5,525 bases of DNA from Lutibacter sp. (GTDB lineage: Bacteria > Bacteroidota > Bacteroidia > Flavobacteriales > Flavobacteriaceae), in assembly GCA_002733285.1 (NCBI GenBank), contig NVVE01000001.1, positions 37,902 to 43,426 of the forward strand, in the 5' to 3' direction. This document shows, piece by piece, positions 1-5,525 of this stretch. Each line of letters opens with the position of its first letter. Position 1 is the first letter of the stretch. The notes under the pieces were generated by a model, which saw only the letters and a list, made by a program, of their open reading frames with translations, had not been told where the DNA came from and made no database searches. Position numbers and translations under genes: made by a program.

Positions 1-461
1 TCACCCAATTGTTCAGCTTCCTTTAAACCATGTACTTCAATTACTTTGCCACTAACGCCATTGTTGGAAGTAGCAATAGAACCTCCTAGGGCACAAATTG
101 CAATTTTAAATTTTGTATCTCTAGTTGTAAAATAAGCTTCTTCTTTTTCGCCTCTAACCCAGTGTGGTACCATAACAGGTTGTAACCAAACTTTATCAAA
201 ATTTAATTCTGTCATTAATTTTTTGCCCCATTCCACAGCTTGTTGAGCTTCTGGAGAACCTGATAATCTACCGCCAATATTATTCGATAAAAAATCGAGC
301 CATTGATAGCTTTGTCCGTTAGATAAGGCTGTATTAAAGAGCTTTTTAATAGTAATAGAATCTGTTTTATTTACAGCTACTATTTCTTTTTTTTGTTGAT
401 CAAGTTGTTTGCAAGAAGATAAAGCAATAAGGAAACTTATTGCCAAAAAAAGGGCTTTCAT
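1..461 (-). CDS. M28 family metallopeptidase lipoprotein, carboxypeptidase Q (PGCP)-like, N-terminal part
   Basis: Partial gene: 153 codons from the ATG at 461-459 run off the left edge, so the zinc-binding catalytic core is not in the window. Residues 1-16 form a lipoprotein signal peptide ending in a lipobox, Leu-Ser-Ser-Cys, with the lipidated Cys at 17, so the protein is probably anchored in the envelope. Residues about 35-105 match my recollection of the N-terminal region of carboxypeptidase Q / plasma glutamate carboxypeptidase (peptidase family M28): NNIGGRLSGSPEA at 60-72 and the block VPHWVRGE at 98-105. The following stretch, IAICALGGSIAT (120-131) and VSGKVIEVHG (136-145), resembles the start of the PA domain inserted in these enzymes. 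The family are di-zinc exopeptidases acting on dipeptides or C-terminal residues; the substrate here is unknown. The gene lies 60 bases downstream of the barrel gene on the same strand. The start is supported by the signal peptide and an A-rich leader. The family call is from memory of motifs, not from a search. Confidence 0.87.
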   Translation of the reverse strand, partial: MKALFLAISFLIALSSCKQLDQQKKEIVAVNKTDSITIKKLFNTALSNGQSYQWLDFLSNNIGGRLSGSPEAQQAVEWGKKLMTELNFDKVWLQPVMVPHWVRGEKEEAYFTTRDTKFKIAICALGGSIATSNNGVSGKVIEVHGLKEAEQLG

Positions 462-497
462 TTTATGTAGTTTTTCGATTGTTAAATCTACATAAAA
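461..497. repeat. Perfect 10-bp inverted repeat in the leader of the M28 peptidase gene
   Basis: The arms are ttttatgtag (461-470) and ctacataaaa (488-497), exact reverse complements separated by 17 bases. The repeat fills most of the 60-base gap between the barrel stop codon and the peptidase start, and its proximal arm ends on the first base of the peptidase ATG. It could be an operator for a dimeric regulator, or an mRNA hairpin placing the start codon at the foot of a stem. A stem of eight A-T and two G-C pairs with a 17-base loop is weak, and no U-tract follows it in the direction of transcription, so a terminator is unlikely. The repeat itself is certain; its role is inference. Confidence 0.6.
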
Positions 498-521
498 AAG
501 CTAACTATGAAAGTAATACCA

Positions 522-2252
522 TTACAAATCAAATTTATAAGTAATTCCACCAAGAATTTGTAAAGTTTGAACGTGATAATTTACAAAAGGTTGATATTTT
601 TTACCAAGTGCATTGTTAATTTTTGCAAAGGCAGTGAGTCTATCAGAAAATATATAACCTCCATTTAAGTTTAAATCTATATAAGATTCATTTATAATAA
701 TTGTTCCGTTTTCAGTTAAAATACCTAAGGGCGTTACAACATCTTTTGTTTCTCCAGTATAAAATAATTTAGCACCTGCAAACCAATTGTTATTCTGGTA
801 ATCTGTAGTTATTGTAGCTGTAATTTCTGGTAAATTCCAAACTTCTGGTTGGTTATTGGTAGTATAGTTATTGTAATTTATAGCACCATTAAAATTAAAT
901 TCTTTTGAAGCGTCAATTGTAATTTCAGCAAACACACTTAATGTTTTAATATCATCATAAATAACATCAAATGAATTTCCCGCTTCATATGCATATAAGA
1001 CACTTAAATTTCCATCGGTTTTAGTTTGGTTTTGAATAAACAAGGGTTTGTTTTTTTCATAAGTATGTCTCACATTAAAATTGTAGCCAATATTTGAAGC
1101 TAATTTACCTTTTGTGCCTATAAAGGCTTTATATTGTTTATCGGTTTGTTTGATATTTAATGTTGGAGATATATACGGATTTTCGTTTGCAAATTCTTGA
1201 TAGGTATTTTGAATTAAATCTCCTGTAACACCTGCAACTATAATTAAAACTTCATCGACTATTTTAAAAGAAGCAGTAACATTTGGATAAGCATAAAACT
1301 CAGTTACTTTAGTTTCTAAGTTGTTTGTGTAATATAATTTAGCTCCTAGGTTAACGGTTAAATTTTCACGTAATACTTCAAAATTGGGGTTAAAGCCTAA
1401 ATTTAAGAAACTGTGTTTTAAATCTTCATCAGAAAAATAATTTTGTTTGAATTTACCTGTGAGTAAATCAATAGTAAATTCAGCATTTATCAATTCCGTT
1501 GAAATAGGAAATTCTAATGATGGTTTTACTAAAAGTCTTAACTCATTAGTATTGTAATTATCTGAAAACGTTATAAATTCAGCTGATGCTCCTTGAAAAA
1601 ATGAATCTTCAAAATCAATTTTTCCACCTGCGTATATATTTTTATAAATTTGTTCTTCGTCCAATGAATCTAAAAAAGCATTTTCAAAAGTAATATCAGT
1701 GGATAATCCGTAATAATTGTATATTTTTTGTTGAACACCTATGTTAACTTGCCAATTGAAGTCTCTTTCAAATTGTTTGAAATATCCATCAATTCGGGTG
1801 TCTGAAAAGTAATCATTTAATAATAAATTTTTAATACCTCCTTCTGAAGAATGATGATTTATAAAAATGCCAAAATCGTTATATCTTGGATCTCCAGTAT
1901 GTAAATAAGCTTCAAATATAGGACTTGTGAAATTTCCAAAACCGGCAGAAATATAATTCTCATACAATCGTTCTTTTTTTGCTCTAACAACACCTTTTGC
2001 CTTTCCTTTTGATGGTGTAAACGTAGATGCTACAGGGATTGAAAAAATAGAATAAACTACTTTTTCTTTAGGAAATTCTTGGGTTTCATTTGAGGAAGGA
2101 TTTGATTTTACTTTAAATGCAGCTGAAATTTTTGGTGTGTATGGTTTTACAACAGATATTTCTTCAGTTTTTAAGGTGTCTCTTTTTGTTTCTTGAGAAA
2201 AAGAAATTCCTGCTATTAAAATTGATAAAGAAGTTATAAGTAGCTTTCGCAT
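522..2252 (-). CDS. Plug-less TonB-dependent-receptor-like outer-membrane beta-barrel protein
   Basis: The product is 576 residues from the chosen ATG at 2252. Residues 1-19 (Arg-Lys, then a hydrophobic core, ending SFS before Gln20) are a clear Sec signal peptide; this decides the start over two in-frame ATGs further upstream at 2309 and 2327, which would bury the signal behind 19-25 polar residues. Residues 29-40 (TEEISVVKPYTP) resemble a TonB box. Residues 82-95 are rich in Lys and Arg. From about 97 to the end there are alternating polar/aromatic strands typical of an outer-membrane barrel, for example YENYISAGFGNF, and the C-terminus ends in a strand, LGGITYKFDL, like the last strand of TonB receptors (ILGGITYKF type). 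The roughly 75 residues between signal and barrel are too few for a normal plug of about 130-150 residues, and total length is short for a full receptor. The substrate is unknown. The gene starts 46 bases after the TPR gene ends, indicating one operon. Alternative: a structural or assembly barrel rather than a transporter. Confidence 0.8.
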   Translation of the reverse strand: MRKLLITSLSILIAGISFSQETKRDTLKTEEISVVKPYTPKISAAFKVKSNPSSNETQEFPKEKVVYSIFSIPVASTFTPSKGKAKGVVRAKKERLYENYISAGFGNFTSPIFEAYLHTGDPRYNDFGIFINHHSSEGGIKNLLLNDYFSDTRIDGYFKQFERDFNWQVNIGVQQKIYNYYGLSTDITFENAFLDSLDEEQIYKNIYAGGKIDFEDSFFQGASAEFITFSDNYNTNELRLLVKPSLEFPISTELINAEFTIDLLTGKFKQNYFSDEDLKHSFLNLGFNPNFEVLRENLTVNLGAKLYYTNNLETKVTEFYAYPNVTASFKIVDEVLIIVAGVTGDLIQNTYQEFANENPYISPTLNIKQTDKQYKAFIGTKGKLASNIGYNFNVRHTYEKNKPLFIQNQTKTDGNLSVLYAYEAGNSFDVIYDDIKTLSVFAEITIDASKEFNFNGAINYNNYTTNNQPEVWNLPEITATITTDYQNNNWFAGAKLFYTGETKDVVTPLGILTENGTIIINESYIDLNLNGGYIFSDRLTAFAKINNALGKKYQPFVNYHVQTLQILGGITYKFDL

Positions 2253-2298
2253 TTTTAGTTGTTTTAAATTTTGTTGATGCTTTTTGAATTCTTGAAAA

Positions 2299-5200
2299 TT
2301 AGTTTCCATTGGGATTAACCGACTCATTGGTTTTGGCTTGCTCAGTTTTTATACTGCTTAATTGAGTAGTTGCTTCTGTAACTACATCATCAAATTGAGC
2401 AAAGTTTTTAATTACACTTTCTAATATATAAGTAGCTTGGTAAGCATCTTTTAATTCGTAATAATTGTTTGCCATAAGGATTAAACCTTTTGCACCCCAG
2501 TATTTATAAGCAGCATAATCAGCAGCAATTTTTTGAACAATTTGATTGGATACTCTATAGCTACCATCTTTATTTTCATAATAAGCACTATAATATAAAG
2601 CTTCTGCCAATAATTCTCCTGAAGCAATTTTTTCAACTTCTTTATATGCGTTTCTTGCTTTTAATTCATTGTCTGTTTGAATGGCAGATCGAGCAATGAT
2701 AATTTGAGCATCAGATTTTATTCTGTCTTCCATTTTCCCATTTTTTAATACTATTTCCGCATAACTTACGGCTTTGTCGTAATTTTTGTTGGCATAATAT
2801 CCTTTCATTAAATTGGATTGTGCAAAGGTGATATTTTGAGGTAAATCAGCTTCATTTTCTAATCGTTCTAGTATTGGAATGGCATTTTTCCAATTGTTGT
2901 TTTCCAAATAAACCAGTGATAATCTGGATAAAGCATTTTCAGTAAATTCATTTTGAGACTGGTCAATTACATACCTATAATATGGGATGGATTCAAGATG
3001 TTTTTTCTCTGAAAATAATGATTGACCGAGATAAAAATTAGCATTTAAAGTATGTAATCCATTAGGAAAATTTTGTAAATAATTTTTAAAACTAGAAATA
3101 GATTTTTTATGTTTATTTTGTAGATATTGTTTTTCAGAAGATTCATACATATCATTTTCTAATTCAGCATCAGAAACATTTACAAAAGCAACTCCTTTTA
3201 CCCAGCTAGCATATTCATCAACTCTTCCAAGGTCAACATAAATTTGTCTTGTATTTTTTACAGCTTGTTTTGCTTCAGTAGTATTTGGAAATCTTTTAAC
3301 TATATTTTTATAAGTTTTTAAAGCTTGCTCATTTTGATCTGTATTGTAATAAATTAATCCTTTTTTAAGCATCGCTTTTGAAACTAACGGACTTCTTTTA
3401 AATTTTGAGATTAAGATGTCGAAATTTTCTAAAGCCAATGCATTCTCATTCTTTTTTATATAAGAATTTCCTAAAACATAATAAGCATCATCCTTAAAAC
3501 CTGATCTTGAAAACGTATTTAAGAAAGAATTTAAGGCGGTTATTTTAGCATCTTCATTATTGATTAGCCCATAACAAATTGCTTTTTGAAATTGCGCATA
3601 ATCGCTTTCAATTCCATTTATTTCAATGGCTTTGTTGTAATAAGTGATAGCATTTGAATAGTCACTATTCGCAAAATAACCGTCTCCAATTCTTAAATAA
3701 CTATCGTTACGCCTAATAAGGTCTTCCGTATTATTATTTATATAATTTTTGAATTCCTCACTAGCTTTCTTGTATTTTTTTTGCTTAAAATAAGTATATG
3801 CAATATTGTAATTTAGATGTTCAAATTCTATAGTTTTTGAAGCTTCGTTGTTTAACATAAATGTTTTAAAATCGGCTAATGCATCTATAAAATTATTTAA
3901 TCTATAATTAGATTCTCCTTTCCAAAATGTTGCCCGAGCAGTAAAATTAGCATCCAAAGGAATGGTAAGTGAGCTTTCAAAATTTATTTTAGCTAAATCG
4001 TAATTCCCTTCGGTAAAAAGTTCGGAGCCAATATAAAATGCGACTTTTTGAAATAGCATTCTTTCTTTTATACTTTTCTTATTTTTTAAATATTCTAAAG
4101 CACCAGTAAAATCTTTGGATGTGATATATGCACTTATAATTAAATTATTAATTTCATTTTTATGTTTTGAATTTGGGTAGAGGTCTATATATTCTTGTAA
4201 AACTTCAGGAACATTTTTGTATGGGTTTCCAATTTCGTAACTTAGCTTAGCATAATTTAACCACGCATCTTTCTTAATTTCGGGTTTAAATTTCATGTGT
4301 GCTGCATTTCTAAAAGCATTTAAAGCGGCAGTTTTTTTCTCAAGGTTTAAATAACATTCAGCTAAATGATAATAAGCATTTTGTGCAACAGCATTATTGC
4401 CATTAATAATTTTGTTGAAATTATTAATGGCATTTTCAAAATTGTTTTGTTTGTAATAGGCGTAACCCAAAAAATAATAATCAGTATTATTCCACTTTCC
4501 TCGCTTCCCCTTATAATTTTTTAAATGCGGAATTGCTTCGTCATATTTTTGCAGGTTGAAATAACTTTCACCAATAATTTTTGAAATTTCAGAATGTTCA
4601 ATTCTTTTTGCCTTTTTGAGAAGTGGTAAACCGTGATCAATAGCTTTTTCAAATTTCCCTAACTTAAAATTCATATCAGCCAAATAGTAGGATACCTTAC
4701 TCTTGAAAGAAACATCATTTGCAACTTCACCTAAGTATTTGTCAGCAGTACTATAATCGTCTTGATTGTATGCTATAAATCCATAGTAATATTTAGCTTG
4801 TGCACCATATTCTTGGGAGTCTAGTAAATTTATAAAATATTCCTTTGCTTTTGTGTATTGTTTTACCGCAAATAAAGAATAAGCGTATTTAAAGTTAAAA
4901 TCTTCTTCCTTCCGTATTGATAGATTAGTTGTAGTTACTTTAGAAAACCATTTAGCGGCATAAGAGTACTTTCCAATTTTAAAATAATAGTTAGCAACAT
5001 TAATAAATGCGCTGTTTCGTTTAGTACTTGTAGGATATTTGTCTACAAATTGTTGCATTAAATCATCAGAATTTGGCTGTGCTAATCTAATGGCACAATT
5101 TGCTGCAAAATATTCACAATTTGCCTTTAATTCGGACGAATTGTCAAACTGAGATTTAATTTCATTGAATCTTTGTTGAGCGGCAACATATGCTTTGTTT

Positions 5201-5325
5201 TGGTACAATTCAATTGCGTGGTTGTATTCTGAGAGTGAGTTGGTATAAATTGCTGTTTTTTGTGCTAAAATTGAAGATGTTATGAGAAACACAACTAAGG
5301 GTAAAACAATTTTTTTATAATTCAT
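2299..5325 (-). CDS. Large secreted tetratricopeptide-repeat (TPR) protein
   Basis: The product is 1008 residues from the ATG at 5325. Residues 1-21 (Asn-Tyr-Lys-Lys, hydrophobic core, ILA before Gln22) form a Sec signal peptide, placing the protein in the periplasm or at the envelope; there is no lipobox and no later membrane segment. An in-frame ATG at 5388 would add 21 residues in front of the signal and is disfavoured. From about residue 33 to 970 the protein is a chain of roughly 25 TPR-like helical pairs by eye, with typical patterns such as FINVANYYFKIGKYSYAAKWF (near 107), YYFLGYAYYKQNNFENAINNF (near 284) and YLRIGDGYFANSDYSNAITYY (near 543). The run is interrupted near 693-714 by the block YVDLGRVDEYASWVKG. 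A polar tail of about 20 residues ends the protein. TPR arrays are protein-binding scaffolds; no catalytic domain is visible. Long TPR proteins of this kind are common in Bacteroidota. The barrel gene follows directly, so a joint envelope role is plausible but inferred. Confidence 0.88.
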   Translation of the reverse strand: MNYKKIVLPLVVFLITSSILAQKTAIYTNSLSEYNHAIELYQNKAYVAAQQRFNEIKSQFDNSSELKANCEYFAANCAIRLAQPNSDDLMQQFVDKYPTSTKRNSAFINVANYYFKIGKYSYAAKWFSKVTTTNLSIRKEEDFNFKYAYSLFAVKQYTKAKEYFINLLDSQEYGAQAKYYYGFIAYNQDDYSTADKYLGEVANDVSFKSKVSYYLADMNFKLGKFEKAIDHGLPLLKKAKRIEHSEISKIIGESYFNLQKYDEAIPHLKNYKGKRGKWNNTDYYFLGYAYYKQNNFENAINNFNKIINGNNAVAQNAYYHLAECYLNLEKKTAALNAFRNAAHMKFKPEIKKDAWLNYAKLSYEIGNPYKNVPEVLQEYIDLYPNSKHKNEINNLIISAYITSKDFTGALEYLKNKKSIKERMLFQKVAFYIGSELFTEGNYDLAKINFESSLTIPLDANFTARATFWKGESNYRLNNFIDALADFKTFMLNNEASKTIEFEHLNYNIAYTYFKQKKYKKASEEFKNYINNNTEDLIRRNDSYLRIGDGYFANSDYSNAITYYNKAIEINGIESDYAQFQKAICYGLINNEDAKITALNSFLNTFSRSGFKDDAYYVLGNSYIKKNENALALENFDILISKFKRSPLVSKAMLKKGLIYYNTDQNEQALKTYKNIVKRFPNTTEAKQAVKNTRQIYVDLGRVDEYASWVKGVAFVNVSDAELENDMYESSEKQYLQNKHKKSISSFKNYLQNFPNGLHTLNANFYLGQSLFSEKKHLESIPYYRYVIDQSQNEFTENALSRLSLVYLENNNWKNAIPILERLENEADLPQNITFAQSNLMKGYYANKNYDKAVSYAEIVLKNGKMEDRIKSDAQIIIARSAIQTDNELKARNAYKEVEKIASGELLAEALYYSAYYENKDGSYRVSNQIVQKIAADYAAYKYWGAKGLILMANNYYELKDAYQATYILESVIKNFAQFDDVVTEATTQLSSIKTEQAKTNESVNPNGN
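4398..4432. repeat. Perfect 15-bp inverted repeat with 5-base loop inside the TPR gene
   Basis: The arms are tgccattaataattt (4398-4412) and aaattattaatggca (4418-4432), exact reverse complements around the loop tgttg (4413-4417). The repeat lies in codons about 298-310 of the TPR protein, encoding AINNFNKIING in a TPR helix pair, and does not break the frame. A perfect stem of this length with so short a loop is longer than expected by chance even at this base composition. Only three pairs are G-C, all near the base, and no U-tract follows. It may be an mRNA hairpin or a protein-binding site, or a by-product of low-complexity Asn/Ile codons. Confidence 0.65.
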
Positions 5326-5423
5326 TTTAATAAAAATTGAAAGATTTAAACTATAACCTAATAACGCATTTTTTTTTTGAAATTGCATTTACTAGAGATT
5401 AATTTATTAAAGAATTTTAACAA
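5326..5423. other. Leader region upstream of the TPR gene, with a 10-base A tract
   Basis: This 98-base non-coding gap separates the upstream gene's stop codon from the TPR start. It contains a run of ten T on the plus strand (5369-5378), read as ten A in the transcript about 44 bases before the TPR start codon. The bases before the ATG are A/T-rich (TTAAAATG) with no Shine-Dalgarno sequence, normal for Bacteroidota. I looked for the Bacteroidota promoter pattern (TTG, 17-23 bases, TANNTTTG) and found no convincing match. A promoter here therefore remains possible but unproven. Confidence 0.4.
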
Positions 5424-5525
5424 TTAGAATTCTTCTTTCAATAATTCATCCATTAAAAAATTGAATTCATCTATAAATTTTAAATAATAATCACCTGTAG
5501 CTGGACCGGAGAACCCAGTATGAAT
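5424..5525 (-). CDS. Unrecognised protein, C-terminal 33 residues
   Basis: An open frame enters from the right edge and ends at the TAA at 5426-5424, giving 33 residues that begin IHTGFSGPATGDYY and finish with an acidic, amphipathic helix-like tail, FNFLMDELLKEEF. The strand matches all other genes and the stop lies 98 bases before the TPR start. The ordered motif HTGFSGPATGDYY and the helical tail look like the end of a real folded protein rather than chance reading, and the frame stays open to the window edge. I do not recognise the family and assign no function. It may be the promoter-proximal neighbour in the same operon or an independent gene. Confidence 0.6.
   Translation of the reverse strand: MHTGFSGPATGDYYLKFIDEFNFLMDELLKEEF

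Noticed and set aside
496..527. Possible promoter for the peptidase on the minus strand: TTG (527-525), 21-base spacer, TAGCTTTT (503-496)
   Set aside because: The -7 element lacks the final G of TANNTTTG and its TTG lies in the last sense codon of the barrel gene; such matches are frequent in AT-rich DNA, so support is too weak.
522..2252. Classical TonB-dependent nutrient receptor (SusC type)
   Set aside because: There is no plug domain, no carboxypeptidase-like N-terminal domain, no SusD partner, and the length of 576 residues is well below the usual size of SusC proteins.
2490..2699. 69-codon open frame on the plus strand
   Set aside because: It lies wholly antisense within the TPR gene, has low-complexity composition (His, Gln, Leu, Phe) mirroring the opposite strand, and shows no start context or domain. 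It is a shadow of the real gene.
5326..5388. Upstream in-frame ATG for the TPR gene at 5388
   Set aside because: It would put 21 residues, including a poly-A-encoded Lys stretch, in front of a well-formed signal peptide that begins at the ATG at 5325.
5410..5434. Inverted repeat aagaatt / aattctt with an 11-base loop over the upstream gene's stop codon, as a terminator
   Set aside because: The 7-bp stem is almost all A-T and no U-tract follows it on the minus strand, so it is probably chance.
1..5525. CRISPR array, insertion sequence, tRNA or rRNA
   Set aside because: No regularly spaced repeats, transposase-like frame, terminal repeats or structured GC-rich RNA segments were seen on either strand.

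Overview
The window looks like chromosomal DNA from a member of the Bacteroidota, most likely the Flavobacteriaceae. Composition is strongly AT-rich (roughly 30% GC by eye). The proteins are rich in Asn, Lys, Ile and Tyr. Start codons sit behind A-rich leaders (TTAAAATG, TAAAAATG, ATAAAATG) with no Shine-Dalgarno sequence. Two export signals end with Gln directly after the predicted cleavage site (ILA|Q and SFS|Q), which is common in flavobacteria. This assignment is an inference from sequence style; no 16S or other marker gene is present.

All genes lie on the minus strand, so transcription runs from high to low coordinates. In that order they are: (1) 5424-5525, the last 33 codons of an unrecognised gene; (2) a 98-base leader containing a ten-base A tract; (3) 2299-5325, a secreted protein of 1008 residues built almost entirely of tetratricopeptide repeats (TPR); (4) a 46-base gap; (5) 522-2252, a 576-residue outer-membrane beta-barrel resembling a TonB-dependent receptor but without room for a plug domain; (6) a 60-base gap holding a perfect 10-bp inverted repeat that abuts the next start codon; (7) 1-461, the N-terminal 153 residues of an M28 metallopeptidase lipoprotein of the carboxypeptidase Q type, cut by the window edge.

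The three readable proteins are all predicted to leave the cytoplasm: a periplasmic or envelope TPR scaffold, an outer-membrane barrel and a lipid-anchored peptidase. The tight co-directional TPR and barrel genes look like one transcription unit, and the products may act together at the outer membrane; that partnership is inferred from gene order only. The peptidase may be read through from the same transcript or have its own control through the inverted repeat.

No RNA gene, mobile element, CRISPR array or tandem repeat was seen. The most unusual structure is a perfect 15-bp inverted repeat with a 5-base loop inside the TPR gene (4398-4432). The plug-less barrel with a TonB-box-like N-terminus, next to the giant TPR protein, is the best candidate for a poorly described system.
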